DNA of 64,000 bases. Origin: Ruegeria sp. HKCCD4315 (GTDB lineage Bacteria > Pseudomonadota > Alphaproteobacteria > Rhodobacterales > Rhodobacteraceae). Location: NCBI RefSeq assembly GCF_013112245.1, contig NZ_WVRN01000002.1, positions 310,001 to 374,000 on the forward strand. Reading direction: 5' to 3'. The notes below the pieces were generated by a model, which was not told the origin of the DNA, ran no database searches, and saw nothing but the letters and a program-made list of their open reading frames with translations. Below are positions 1-10,636 of this stretch, piece by piece. The position numbers were made by a program, and so were the translations under genes. Within the stretch, counting starts at the first letter, position 1. The number at the start of each line of letters is the position of its first letter.

Positions 1-2
1 TC

Positions 3-125
3 GGACTCCTTCTCCTGGTGGCCTGGCGCGACGACCCGCGCAACATCGAGGCAGGCGCGCATTTCTGGCACATGATCGATCTGGTCTGGATCATGTTGTT
101 CCCCGTGATCTACCAGTTGGGATAA
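3..125 (+). CDS. norE: NorE-like haem-copper oxidase subunit III, C-terminal end (partial)
   Basis: Only the last 40 residues are in the window and the 5' part lies outside. The reading frame ends at TAA 123-125. The visible piece has the subunit III signature FWHMIDLVWI followed by a final hydrophobic stretch, as in cytochrome c oxidase subunit III and its relative NorE. NorE is an integral membrane protein that accompanies NO reductase in many denitrifiers. The call of NorE rather than a respiratory oxidase subunit III rests on context: a small norF-like gene starts 4 bases downstream, and hemA and a Dnr-type regulator follow. The other nor genes would have to lie upstream, out of view. Confidence 0.6.
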   Translation, partial: GLLLLVAWRDDPRNIEAGAHFWHMIDLVWIMLFPVIYQLG

Positions 126-129
126 AAAG

Positions 130-417
130 ATGCCCGCGTCTTCATCTTTTCACAAATACTCCCGCCGGAGGCTCCCGAACGCACTTACACGCGCGTGGTT
201 CAACCTGTTGGCGCTCAGCATAACGTCGGCGCTGCTGACCCTGTTACCGCTTGGACCTACAATCGTTGGTGCAGGTATTCTGGCTCTTGCGCTTCTCAAG
301 TGCCGCATCATCCTGGCGCAGTATCTCGACCTTGCAACCAGCCCGGCCTGGCTGCGAGGGTTTTCCGTTGCGCTGACAGGCTTTGCACTGATCGTATTCG
401 TCCTCTATCTGCTCTGA
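130..417 (+). CDS. norF: NorF-like small membrane protein
   Basis: A 95-residue protein with three predicted membrane helices (about residues 25-45, 46-62 and 75-95) and a short basic N terminus. Size, topology and position 4 bases behind a subunit III-like gene match NorF and the related prokaryotic cytochrome oxidase subunit IV family. NorF is thought to support NO reductase assembly or activity. ATG 130 is the only ATG in frame. The first roughly 14 codons are unusual: they are written by a copy of the CCGGAGTATTT-type intergenic motif (reverse orientation, about 150-175), so the N terminus may be recently acquired or the true start may be a non-ATG codon further in. A strong terminator follows at 427-452. 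Confidence 0.6.
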   Translation: MPASSSFHKYSRRRLPNALTRAWFNLLALSITSALLTLLPLGPTIVGAGILALALLKCRIILAQYLDLATSPAWLRGFSVALTGFALIVFVLYLL

Positions 418-426
418 ACAAAAATG

Positions 427-452
427 TGCCGCCCCGAAGGGCGGCAGTTTTT
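427..452 (+). terminator. Rho-independent terminator after norF
   Basis: A perfect 8-bp stem, TGCCGCCC (427-434) with GGGCGGCA (439-446), closes a CGAA tetraloop and is followed by GTTTTT. It ends the norEF transcript. On the minus strand it lies 28 bases past the hemA stop and could also stop readthrough, although it lacks a good U-tract in that direction. Confidence 0.85.
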
Positions 453-473
453 CAAGCAAAGGGGTGCTTTGAA

Positions 474-1697
474 CTATTGTGCGGCCATTGGCATGCGCGC
501 GATCTGACAGCGCTGCCATAGAGCTGACAGCGCACCGACGAGTTGATCGATATCCTCGTCGGTATGAACCGGAGACGGCGTGATCCGCAACCGCTCGGTG
601 CCTTTGGGAACGGTGGGATAGTTGATGGGCTGGATGTAGATGCCGAATTCTTCCAGCAGGGTGTCCGAGATGAACTTGCATTTCACCGGATCGCCAACCA
701 TCACCGGGATGATGTGGCTGGGGTTGTGCAAATGCGGAATGCCTTCGGCGTCCAGCCGGGCCCGAACCTGTGCTACCCGTTGTTTTTGCAAGTCACGTTC
801 CGTGGTCGATTGCTTCAAATGCTGGATTGAGGCCGCAGCGCCTGCCGCGATGGATGGCGGTAATGCGGTGGTGAAGATAAACCCGCTGGCAAAGCTGCGC
901 ACGAAATCGCACAGTGCGACAGAGGCAGCGATATACCCACCCACCACACCAAAAGCCTTACCCAGCGTACCTTCAATAACGGTCAAACGATCCATAAGCC
1001 CTTCGCGTTCGGCAATACCGCCTCCGCGTGGGCCGTAAAGACCGACGGCGTGGACTTCGTCCAGATAGGTCATTGCGCCGAATTTGTCGGCCAGATCGCA
1101 AATCTCTTTGATCGGAGCAATGTCGCCATCCATCGAATAGACAGACTCGAATGCGATCATCTTGGGAGCGTTGGGGTCAGCAGCGGCCAGTTTGGCTTCC
1201 AGATCCGCAAGGTCGTTGTGTTTCCAGATCACCTTCTGCGCCCGTGAGTGGCGGATGCCTTCGATCATCGAGGCATGGTTCAACGCATCAGAGAAAACTA
1301 TCAGACCCGGAATCTTCGCAGCCAGCGTCCCCAACGCGGCCCAATTTGAAACATAACCCGAGGTAAACAGTAGCGCCGCTTCTTTGCCATGCAGATCAGC
1401 CAGCTCAGCCTCAAGTACCACATGGTCATGGGTGGTGCCTGAAATGTTGCGGGTTCCGCCTGCGCCAGCTCCGCAGCGATCCAGCGCATCGTGCATGGCG
1501 GCGATCACCGAGGGGTGTTGACCCATGCCCAGATAATCGTTCGAACACCAGATTCGAACGTCTCGCTGAACCGGTCCATCCGTCTGCCGCGCGTTCGGAA
1601 ACGCCCCACAACGTCGTTGCAAATCGATGAAAACGCGATAATTGCCTTCATCTTTCAAAGTGTCGAGGCTCTGGCTAAAAAAACGCTCGAAGTCCAT
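474..1697 (-). CDS. hemA: 5-aminolevulinate synthase
   Basis: A 407-residue pyridoxal-phosphate enzyme that condenses glycine and succinyl-CoA to 5-aminolevulinate, the first step of haem and tetrapyrrole synthesis by the C4 route in alphaproteobacteria. Family motifs are present: [27 protein letters not shown] and GTLGKAFG, whose Lys247 is the expected PLP Schiff-base residue. The ATG at 1697 is chosen because it gives the standard N terminus MDFERFF and has GGGGAG 8 bases upstream. An upstream ATG at 1766 would add 23 atypical residues and lies inside the FNR-like box. The gene diverges from the Dnr-type regulator and sits beside norEF, suggesting a hemA copy tuned to low-oxygen or NO respiration. 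Other hemA copies could exist outside the window. Confidence 0.95.
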   Translation of the reverse strand: MDFERFFSQSLDTLKDEGNYRVFIDLQRRCGAFPNARQTDGPVQRDVRIWCSNDYLGMGQHPSVIAAMHDALDRCGAGAGGTRNISGTTHDHVVLEAELADLHGKEAALLFTSGYVSNWAALGTLAAKIPGLIVFSDALNHASMIEGIRHSRAQKVIWKHNDLADLEAKLAAADPNAPKMIAFESVYSMDGDIAPIKEICDLADKFGAMTYLDEVHAVGLYGPRGGGIAEREGLMDRLTVIEGTLGKAFGVVGGYIAASVALCDFVRSFASGFIFTTALPPSIAAGAAASIQHLKQSTTERDLQKQRVAQVRARLDAEGIPHLHNPSHIIPVMVGDPVKCKFISDTLLEEFGIYIQPINYPTVPKGTERLRITPSPVHTDEDIDQLVGALSALWQRCQIARMPMAAQ

Positions 1698-1759
1698 CTG
1701 ACGTACTCCCCGGATAACTGGCTTTGAGCTGAATTTAAGGCAGTCGACTTGGTCGTGAC

Positions 1760-1773
1760 ATGACAATTGTCAA
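1760..1773. promoter_or_regulatory. FNR/Dnr-type binding box
   Basis: The sequence ATGACAATTGTCAA is a near-perfect dyad that differs by one base from TTGAC-N4-GTCAA, the FNR/Dnr/NnrR-like consensus. Its centre is about 70 bp upstream of the hemA ATG, suitable for an activator site around -40 if the leader is about 30 nt, and about 116 bp upstream of the divergent Crp/Fnr gene. Inference: it links hemA, and perhaps the regulator, to oxygen or NO control. Confidence 0.65.
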
Positions 1774-1882
1774 GTTTCGGCGCAAGAATAGGGCTGGCAA
1801 CACTAAGCGTGCTTTGGCATAGCTTTGCCCAGGGATGATAACCCGGGGTCGGCCCGGAACGGACTAACAGGGGGATGCCTGC

Positions 1883-2575
1883 ATGTCGCATGAGGCACAA
1901 AAGGCAATCGCACGCCAATCACTGCTATTGCGCAGCTTGCCCGAGCAGCATGTCGATACTTTGTTGCGTCAGGCCGTCTGGCGAAAATATGACCGGGGCG
2001 AGACGATTTTTCTTCAAGAGGAAGAAGCTAAAGCCGTTCACGTCGTTCTGGCCGGTTGGGTCAAGCTGTTCCGGGTTACACCTACGGGTGCGGAAGCGGT
2101 CGTCAGTGTTTTCACGCGAGGCGATAGTTTTGGTGAGGCCGTGGCCCTTCGGGATGTACCTTACCCAGTCTCGGCCGAAGCAGTGTCACCTTGCGAAGTG
2201 ATGCACATTCCCAGCCCCGTACTGTTGGCGCTAATGCGGGAAGACGCGGAAATAGGTGTATCGATCCTGGCGTCTACCTTTACGCACCTGCATTCTCTTG
2301 TTGCGCAGCTTGAGCAGCTCAAGGCGCAAACGGGCGCGCAGCGCGTTGCAGAGTTCCTGCTGAATCTATGTGAAATCGAAAGCGGCGCGTGCGAAGTAGA
2401 GCTGCCCTACGACAAGATGTTGATTGCTGGCCGTCTGGGAATGAAGCCCGAAAGCCTCAGCCGCGCGTTTTCACGTTTGAAATCTGTGGGTGTCAAAATT
2501 AACAGAAACCATGCCGATATCGCGGACATCGATGTTTTGCGCGACTACGCGGAAAGCGACCCGAGCGAGAGGTAA
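1883..2575 (+). CDS. Crp/Fnr-family regulator, Dnr-like
   Basis: A 230-residue transcription factor with an N-terminal cyclic-nucleotide-binding-type beta-barrel (about 20-130), a long dimer helix and a C-terminal winged helix with KMLIAGRLGMKPESLSRAFS as recognition region. The N terminus has no cysteine cluster, so it cannot be an oxygen-sensing [4Fe-4S] FNR. Together with the nor-like genes this points to a Dnr/NnrR-type NO-responsive regulator, or a general Crp-like one. The ESLSRAFSRL region carries the E-x2-S-R residues that read TTGAC-type half-sites in this superfamily. The start ATG follows a GGGGG purine run. It diverges from hemA with an FNR-like box between them. Confidence 0.75.
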   Translation: MSHEAQKAIARQSLLLRSLPEQHVDTLLRQAVWRKYDRGETIFLQEEEAKAVHVVLAGWVKLFRVTPTGAEAVVSVFTRGDSFGEAVALRDVPYPVSAEAVSPCEVMHIPSPVLLALMREDAEIGVSILASTFTHLHSLVAQLEQLKAQTGAQRVAEFLLNLCEIESGACEVELPYDKMLIAGRLGMKPESLSRAFSRLKSVGVKINRNHADIADIDVLRDYAESDPSER

Positions 2576-2680
2576 CCTCTGAGAGTCGTAAGTCGAAGTC
2601 ACGTATAGACAAATTGAACGGTAAAATTCAGCCTGGAAGACTTTGAACTGGTCCACTTACCCTCCAGCTTGAAAATACAC

Positions 2681-5600
2681 TTACGACGTTTTCGCATGTT
2701 CGAGCACGGCCAAAGCGTCTGCGATATCTCGGTTCTGTGCCCCCCCCGTGATCGTGCTTAGAATGCCGTCCACGTCTGGTGGAAACTGTGGTGCAAAATC
2801 GCAGCGCTCGCAGGTCCGCAAATACTCCACCGCAGTTCGCAGTTCCAACATTCTGGCTTGCTGTTCGCGCGCTGTTTTCAGGGCGCGCGCAAAAAGGGCG
2901 TCGGCCGGTTGATCCGAGGACTGCACCATTGCCTCAACTCGATCAGTTTCAGCCTGCGCCCATCCTTCGTTGGTCAAATCTTGCTGCATGCGTGCCTCGC
3001 CCAGAAGATCTTGCGCTGTTTTTACATCCTCTGCGTTCAATGAGACCTCGGCCAATGCAGTCAGGAACAGGGGTTTGTAGTTTCCCGCCCCACTGGCCCA
3101 CCACGCTTCGGCAGCGTTGCGGAATGCGCCGAAAGTTTTCTGGTCCGGATGAAGCAACGCATCCGCCCAGCTGCGCCAGACATTTGCCGTCAACGTCATG
3201 AACGGAAAAGCGTGCTTTATGGCCAGAGCTTCCAACCACGCCACAACATCAAAGACCTGTTCAGGCTCGCGCCGGAGCAGGTGAAGCATGCAAAGATAGG
3301 TCAAAGACTGCGCCAGGCTGTGCGCATGGTTCAACTTTTGAGCCGCCGAAACTGCCTGCTGTTGAATCTCGAGCGCATGATCCGGCTGGCCGCGCATCCA
3401 GACTGCGATGCTCAGAAAACACGATGTGATGGCTGCGTGATCGGTGCCATACACATAAGCAAGGCGGCCGTGTTGTTCCGGTTCATATAACTCCAGCGCC
3501 TGTTTCAGGTGATCGCAGGCCGGTTCCAAATCCCCGATGTGCAGCAAGACCGCACCCATGGCCCGATGGGCGATCATGATATGGTGCGTTTCCTTGGTCA
3601 GCTGTGCCAGGTCCAGCAATTGTGAAGCCGTGTCCCTGGCCAAATTGTACTCGCCTCTTACAAGGTGATACGCGTAAAGGCCATTTAGTACTGGAAACAG
3701 CTGCTCGGTTTCACCTAGCCGGTTGCACAGGTCGCGAATTCGTGCGTAAGCCGCCCCTGTTTCATCCGCCGCTATGCCTGCGGTTGAACGAAGAACGCCA
3801 GCCTGCAAAATTTGTATCCGCGTTTCTTTGCGATCCCTGTCAACGGATTCATCCAGCTTTTCCAGTAAAGAGATAGCTCTGCCCAGCTGTGTCACTGCTT
3901 CCACCCCAGCTGATCGTTCCACAGCGCGTTGACCCGCCAGATACCAGTGATCGATCGCCTGTTCTGGCATTTCCGCCATCGTGTAGTGATGGGCCAGAAT
4001 TTCAGGTCCAACAGCGGTGTCTTGGTGTTCCGCCTCGTTCAGTGTTTCAACCACGCGGGCGTGCAGCGTTCGGCGCTCTCGCTTTAAAAGGCTATTGTAC
4101 GCTGTGTCGCGGATCAGCGCGTGCCGATAACTGAAGGTTTCTTCGTATTCTGTTCCCGACAGCGTCATGATCCCTGCGTCCACCAACAAATCCAGACCTG
4201 CCCGCAAGGCCGTTTCATCAAAACGCGAAACCTGCGCGATCAAGGGGTACGAGAATTGCGGGCCAATGACCGCTCCGATCTGGGCGACCTCCTTGGCCGA
4301 GCTCAATCGATCGAGTCGGGCCATTAAGGCGTCATGAAGAGTTTTCGGAACTGATGACGACGCTGAGGTTTGGTCAGGCATAAAGTCATCCGGGCTATCT
4401 GGCCGGAAACTGGCTTCCAGCAGATCCTTGGTGACTTCTTCAACATAAAGCGGAACCCCATTCGAGCGCGCCGCGATCAGGTCATAGGCTGCGTTTGGAA
4501 CGGCTGTCCCAGCGGCGACTTCGTTTACAATCTCCTTGATCTCTGCAAAGCTCAATTGCTTCAAATCAACATGAGTGAGATTTGAGGTAAATGACCAGTC
4601 CGGGTCAAAACCTGTGCGATAACTCATCACCATAAGAACTGATGCGTCGCCGATCTGATCGACAAAAAGATCCAGCAGCGTCTTTGTCGTCGGGTCGACC
4701 CAATGCGCGTCTTCAAAAAGCACCAAAATCGGGGCCTTCCTGGACATTGTGACCAGATGGTCCACCAACATATCCAGGGTCTGTTTCATGAGCTGCTCAG
4801 GCGTCAGATCCAGCGGTCCCAACTGATCCTCGAACGGAACCGACAGAAGCGACGCGGCCAATTTCAGCACACTATCGGACTGTGCGCCCAAAACGCGTTT
4901 TAGCTTGTCCAATTTCTGGGTCGCACTGTCGTCCGCTCTCAACTCTGCGGCGGTCTCAAGTTGGCGAATAACGGGATATAACGCACTTGCATCATGGTAA
5001 GGTGAGCATTGGAAACGGATGTGCCGGAAAGAGGCTTCGGGGATCGTACGGCTCAGCTCTTCAATCAGACGCGATTTACCGATACCCGCCTCACCTGACA
5101 CCAGCGCCACCTGACCATGCCCCTGGCGGGCCAAATCCCATTTGCTGTGCAGTGTTTTGAACTCTAGCGTTCTACCGACAAGAGAGTTCATCGCGATGTC
5201 ACCGGACGCCATGAACCGACTCAGGGTTTGGCGCGTTCCGGTGACTTGCCAAGCTTCGACTTCCTTGGCGAAGCCTTTCAGTTGAAACGTCCCACGACGC
5301 ACGTATTCAAACGTGTCACCCGCAAGTTCGTGGGTTGTAGGCGCGACAATAAGCGTGCCCGGATCCGCCATGGACTGCAGCCGCGCGGCAAGGTTGGGAG
5401 TTTCCCCCATTGCCGTGCCATCCTCGAACATCTTTTCGCCACGCAAATCGCCCACAACGACCAGTCCGGTTGCGATGCCAATACGAACCTGAAGCTGGGC
5501 ATGCGTTCGCAAGGCAGGGATTTCGCGAATAATTCGTAGACCTGCGTGAATGGCGCGTTCGGGATCATCTTCGTGCGCGTGCGGAAATCCAAAAAACACC

Positions 5601-5986
5601 ATGATGCCATCGCCATAATAGCTGGCGATGTGGCCGTCATAGGCTGCGACGGCTGCTGCGCAAGTTTCTTTGAACAATCTCAGAACTTCGGCCAGATCTT
5701 CGGGGTCTAGCTGTTGCGACAGCGGTGTAGAGCCCACGAGGTCAATAAACATCACTGTCAGCTGTCTGCGTTCAGCAATGATATTGGCCTCTGTGCCGGA
5801 TCGACCTTGAGCACCTTGGCGAACAGCTTTCAGGAAACGGCGTCTTGGCCCAAGGGGCAGGCCAATGGTTACAAGGTCATCATCGCTGAGTTCCGAGAGA
5901 TCACCCAACTCGATCTCATGCCTGGCAAAGGCATCTGCATATTTGGACAAGCCATGTTTGCTCAGCCAGTTTGCAATATCAGCCAT
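2681..5986 (-). CDS. SAM-domain class III nucleotide cyclase with AAA/NACHT-like ATPase and TPR region
   Basis: A 1101-residue multidomain signalling protein. In order it has a SAM domain (about 1-62), a class III cyclase domain (about 75-260) with metal aspartates in FIDLVGST and YYGDGIMVFFG and transition-state residues in NLAARLQ, a P-loop ATPase with GEAGIGKS near residue 300 and LVLFEDAHWVDPTTK as Walker B, then a long helical TPR-like C terminus. It should make cAMP (or cGMP), with the ATPase/TPR part acting as a STAND-type switch or scaffold. The ATG at 5986 gives the SAM domain start. A GTG at 6022 would add 12 residues. The gene is isolated on its strand. Near its 3' end lies a run of eight C residues (2740-2747) that is prone to slippage but codes in frame here. 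Confidence 0.85.
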   Translation of the reverse strand: MADIANWLSKHGLSKYADAFARHEIELGDLSELSDDDLVTIGLPLGPRRRFLKAVRQGAQGRSGTEANIIAERRQLTVMFIDLVGSTPLSQQLDPEDLAEVLRLFKETCAAAVAAYDGHIASYYGDGIMVFFGFPHAHEDDPERAIHAGLRIIREIPALRTHAQLQVRIGIATGLVVVGDLRGEKMFEDGTAMGETPNLAARLQSMADPGTLIVAPTTHELAGDTFEYVRRGTFQLKGFAKEVEAWQVTGTRQTLSRFMASGDIAMNSLVGRTLEFKTLHSKWDLARQGHGQVALVSGEAGIGKSRLIEELSRTIPEASFRHIRFQCSPYHDASALYPVIRQLETAAELRADDSATQKLDKLKRVLGAQSDSVLKLAASLLSVPFEDQLGPLDLTPEQLMKQTLDMLVDHLVTMSRKAPILVLFEDAHWVDPTTKTLLDLFVDQIGDASVLMVMSYRTGFDPDWSFTSNLTHVDLKQLSFAEIKEIVNEVAAGTAVPNAAYDLIAARSNGVPLYVEEVTKDLLEASFRPDSPDDFMPDQTSASSSVPKTLHDALMARLDRLSSAKEVAQIGAVIGPQFSYPLIAQVSRFDETALRAGLDLLVDAGIMTLSGTEYEETFSYRHALIRDTAYNSLLKRERRTLHARVVETLNEAEHQDTAVGPEILAHHYTMAEMPEQAIDHWYLAGQRAVERSAGVEAVTQLGRAISLLEKLDESVDRDRKETRIQILQAGVLRSTAGIAADETGAAYARIRDLCNRLGETEQLFPVLNGLYAYHLVRGEYNLARDTASQLLDLAQLTKETHHIMIAHRAMGAVLLHIGDLEPACDHLKQALELYEPEQHGRLAYVYGTDHAAITSCFLSIAVWMRGQPDHALEIQQQAVSAAQKLNHAHSLAQSLTYLCMLHLLRREPEQVFDVVAWLEALAIKHAFPFMTLTANVWRSWADALLHPDQKTFGAFRNAAEAWWASGAGNYKPLFLTALAEVSLNAEDVKTAQDLLGEARMQQDLTNEGWAQAETDRVEAMVQSSDQPADALFARALKTAREQQARMLELRTAVEYLRTCERCDFAPQFPPDVDGILSTITGGAQNRDIADALAVLEHAKTS

Positions 5987-6181
5987 TTGACCTTGTGCGT
6001 GACATCGTCGATGCGGTGCCACGCTCTCCGCTTTTTCGTTTAACCCTTAAGCTCGGCTTGCGAGCCGACAAGAGTATTTGATCTCATCAAGAACGACAGG
6101 ACAGGGCGGGTCAAGAGCGCGGTGCGAGGACAGGATGTTTCCTGTCAATTTGCTTGGGTTGGTGGGCTTTTGGGATCAACC

Positions 6182-7441
6182 TTAGATCAACACCGTCGAC
6201 AGGCTGGGGAAATAGCTAAGCAAAAGCAGAACCAAAGCAACCGCGATCAGGAAAGGCCACAGCGATCTGAGGATTGAACCGGGTGATGTGCCACTCATGG
6301 ATGAGGCGATGTACAATCCGATCCCTACAGGCGGGGTCAGCAAACCAAGCACAAGGTTCAGGCAGGCGACGATGCCGAATTGATACGGGCTGATGTCATA
6401 GGACCCGGTTGCAATGGGCAGCAGGATAGGCGTGATCAGGATAATCGCTGCAATGCCATCAATCACCATTCCAACCAGCAACAAAGCCAGATTTACAATC
6501 AGCAGAAATACAAAGGGGTTCGAGGTGACGGATGTGATCAACCCGGCCAGATGCTGCGGTATCTCTTCGTAGATGATGACCCAACCAAACACACTGGCGG
6601 CCGCAATCATGAACAGGATCATCGAGGCATTAGCAGCGGTGCGTTTGAACATCTCGGCCAGGTTTTGCGGCTTCAGGTCGCCATAAACCAGCCAGCCCAC
6701 AAGAAAGGCGATCAAGGAGGCAACCGCGGCGGACTCTGTCGGGGTGGCGATCCCGAACAGGATGCCGCCGATGATCGAAAGCGGGATCAGCAGGGCCGGA
6801 GCTGCGCTGATCAGGGACCGTATAGCCTCGGCCCGCGTCATCCAGCGGCCTTTGGGAAATTGTTGCTGCCAACCAATCAAAGTGATGACCAGCGCGAAAG
6901 CACCAGCCAGAATTAAGCCCGGCAAAATACCCGCAATGAACATATCACCTATGGGGATCTGGGCCAGCACACCAAAGATCACAAACATCATCGATGGCGG
7001 AATGACCGGGGCCAATAGGCCACCAGCGGCTGTGGTCGCGGCGGCAAAGCCTTTGTCATAACCTTCTTCATCCATCGCAGGGACCATGGCGCGCGACATC
7101 ACCGCGATCTGTGCTGTGGCAGAGCCGATGATCGCCGCCATGAACATATTGGCCAGAAGGTTGATATAAGCCAACCCGCCACGAAATCCGCCAACAAACA
7201 CCCGCGCCAGCGCAACAAGGCGTCGGGTCATGCCGCCTTCGTTCATCAACTCCCCTGTCAGCATGAAAAGGGGTATGGCCAGAAGGCCATAGTTCTCAAG
7301 ACCCCCGAACATTTTCTGCGCGAAGCTGTCATAAAGTATCGTGTTTCCGCTTTCCCAAATGTACCAGATGGCCGTGATGGCCAGTACGATCGCCACAGGA
7401 ACAGACAGTAGAAGGGTGGCCAGAAAGACGATGGGACTCAT
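6182..7441 (-). CDS. dctM: TRAP transporter large permease (DctM family)
   Basis: A 419-residue, very hydrophobic protein with about 12 membrane helices and the DctM motifs ENYGLLAIPLFMLTGELM and GLLAPVIPPSMMFV. It is the channel-forming subunit of a tripartite ATP-independent periplasmic transporter, driven by an ion gradient. The ATG at 7441 overlaps the end of dctQ by 4 bases (ATGA-type coupling), so it is preferred over an in-frame upstream start at 7516 that would run into dctQ. It is last in the order dctP-dctQ-dctM. The neighbouring catabolic genes suggest the substrate is an aromatic or amino-carboxylic acid, but the sequence does not fix it. Confidence 0.92.
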   Translation of the reverse strand: MSPIVFLATLLLSVPVAIVLAITAIWYIWESGNTILYDSFAQKMFGGLENYGLLAIPLFMLTGELMNEGGMTRRLVALARVFVGGFRGGLAYINLLANMFMAAIIGSATAQIAVMSRAMVPAMDEEGYDKGFAAATTAAGGLLAPVIPPSMMFVIFGVLAQIPIGDMFIAGILPGLILAGAFALVITLIGWQQQFPKGRWMTRAEAIRSLISAAPALLIPLSIIGGILFGIATPTESAAVASLIAFLVGWLVYGDLKPQNLAEMFKRTAANASMILFMIAAASVFGWVIIYEEIPQHLAGLITSVTSNPFVFLLIVNLALLLVGMVIDGIAAIILITPILLPIATGSYDISPYQFGIVACLNLVLGLLTPPVGIGLYIASSMSGTSPGSILRSLWPFLIAVALVLLLLSYFPSLSTVLI

Positions 7442-7971
7442 GTTTGCGTTCCCTTCGTAGGGGCGCTCAGCAAGTGCATGGTGGAATGCAAAGTTGCACC
7501 AAGTGCAAACAGCCACATGACAAGCCAGAACAGGTATTTTGGCAGGCCCAGGGTCAGTGTCGGCTCGGCATAAATGAAATTGAACGTCTGTCCTTGAAAA
7601 GCCACTGTGTCAAAGCCGCTGCGCGCTATGTCCAGCGGCAGAAACCAGCGCCAACAGAACCACAGCATCGCAACGGAGAAGGCAAACACAACCACATCGA
7701 CCGTCTTGCGGATTACCCGTTTAGCGTGATCTGGCACATTGTCGGTGAGGATGGAAATCGACACCGAACTGCGATGATGCAACGCTGCAGATGCCCCCAA
7801 AAACGTCATCCAAACCATGGCATAAATTGCCAGTTCATCGACCCAGAACAGCGCGTTGCCCGCTGTACGTGTCACGACATTCAGCAAAATCAGAACGGTT
7901 ATGCAGACCGCCAGAAAGGCAGCGCACCACAATTCGACCCGCGCCAAGCCAGCCGACAGCCGATACAGCAT
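7438..7971 (-). CDS. dctQ: TRAP transporter small permease (DctQ family)
   Basis: A 177-residue protein with four predicted membrane helices (about 14-34, 44-64, 85-110 and 139-160) and the DctQ signature region VDELAIYAMVWMTFLGAS. It is the small membrane subunit that pairs with DctM to receive the substrate-loaded binding protein. Its stop codon overlaps the dctM start by 4 bases. It is separated from dctP by a short gap that holds a strong hairpin, which probably lowers permease expression relative to the binding protein. Confidence 0.9.
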   Translation of the reverse strand: MLYRLSAGLARVELWCAAFLAVCITVLILLNVVTRTAGNALFWVDELAIYAMVWMTFLGASAALHHRSSVSISILTDNVPDHAKRVIRKTVDVVVFAFSVAMLWFCWRWFLPLDIARSGFDTVAFQGQTFNFIYAEPTLTLGLPKYLFWLVMWLFALGATLHSTMHLLSAPTKGTQT

Positions 7972-7988
7972 CGCTGTTCTCCCGTAAG

Positions 7989-8018
7989 AAAGGGCGCAGG
8001 TTCGACCTGCGCCCTTTT
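7989..8018 (-). terminator. Intercistronic hairpin/attenuator between dctP and dctQ
   Basis: An inverted repeat of about 12 bp, AAGGGCGCAGGT (7990-8001) with ACCTGCGCCCTT (8005-8016), closes a 3-base loop. On the minus strand it is followed by T-rich sequence. Placement between the binding-protein gene and the two permease genes is typical of TRAP and ABC operons, where it permits partial termination or protects the dctP mRNA end. Confidence 0.7.
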
Positions 8019-8034
8019 CGTCATGCCGTTTTCG

Positions 8035-9630
<1,596 letters not shown>

Positions 9631-9682
9631 TTATCAGCATCTAGCTATCAGATTTCTTTATAAAGCTCAGCGCGTAACCGTT

Positions 9683-10636
9683 TTAGACGCGCAGGCCGCA
9701 TTCGTCGAAGGCTTTGCGAATGATCGTCTTTTCAGCCTCGGTTAGTTCCAGCATAGGTGGACGCACATGGCCACCGACCTGACCCAGTAACTCCTGCCAA
9801 AACTTTCCAAATGCCGTGGGTTTACCTGCAGGTCGCGTGCGTTTCATGGCATCCCGAACCGGGTTCAGGCTGTCAAACACACGTCGCGCTTCATCCGCCT
9901 TTCCGGCAAAGGCCAGTTGCGTGTATTCGTTCATCCGCTGATCAACCTTGCTTTGCAACTGATAAGGCGGGGAGGAACAAAGATAGAGTTTCCAGTCGAG
10001 TTCCAGGATATTATCCAGCCATTCATGCTCGGCCGAGGTCGAGACATGGATCTTGTCGCCCACCATATGGGTCAGCTTCACATACATCTCGCGCGGGACC
10101 GAATATTTGATGGCCACAATGTTCGGCAGATCCGCTATGCGCGCGCATTCTTCGGGCTGCATCAGATAACCGCTGTCCGGATGGCTCCACATGGCGATGC
10201 CAATATCCAGTTCGTCACAAAAGCGTTTGTAATACTGATACAAAACCTCACCGCGATCCTGCACAAAGCTCAGAACCGGCGCGTGCAGCACGATGTAGTC
10301 GGCTCCGCAATTCTGCGCGTGATGCGCCAGCTCCAACGCCGTATTCATGTTCTGATCTGAGACCGAGACAATCACGCCGGCCTTGCCCGCGCATTCTTCG
10401 ACGGCAATTTCGAAGTTCCGCTTGCGTTCCTCAAGACTCATCGAAAAGAACTCGCCCTGTTTTCCGGCAATGAACAGGCCCTGAATGTCCAGATCGTCGA
10501 TCCAATGGCGAATGTTGGCGCGCAGTCCATCCTCGTCCAGCGTCAGGTCTTCGTTGAATGGATTCAACGCCGCGGCCCAGATCCCCGTCATGTTTTCGCG
10601 AGCGTAGGCTTTGGCGTCGTGTTTTGAGTATTTCAT
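9683..10636 (-). CDS. DapA/DHDPS-family lyase (class I pyruvate aldolase superfamily)
   Basis: A 317-residue TIM-barrel protein of the dihydrodipicolinate synthase / N-acetylneuraminate lyase superfamily. The Schiff-base lysine is present in NIVAIKYSV. The strand that normally ends in a catalytic tyrosine (YYN-type) reads LHAPVLSF here, so the usual tyrosine is missing and the chemistry probably differs from DHDPS. The G-x-x-GE loop is also modified (AGKQGEF). It should cleave or form a C-C bond through a pyruvate-type Schiff base. Its place beside the ring-cleavage dioxygenase suggests a step on the cleavage product. The start is uncertain: ATG 10636 is used, ATG 10666 would add 10 residues, and neither has a strong SD. 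Confidence 0.75.
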   Translation of the reverse strand: MKYSKHDAKAYARENMTGIWAAALNPFNEDLTLDEDGLRANIRHWIDDLDIQGLFIAGKQGEFFSMSLEERKRNFEIAVEECAGKAGVIVSVSDQNMNTALELAHHAQNCGADYIVLHAPVLSFVQDRGEVLYQYYKRFCDELDIGIAMWSHPDSGYLMQPEECARIADLPNIVAIKYSVPREMYVKLTHMVGDKIHVSTSAEHEWLDNILELDWKLYLCSSPPYQLQSKVDQRMNEYTQLAFAGKADEARRVFDSLNPVRDAMKRTRPAGKPTAFGKFWQELLGQVGGHVRPPMLELTEAEKTIIRKAFDECGLRV

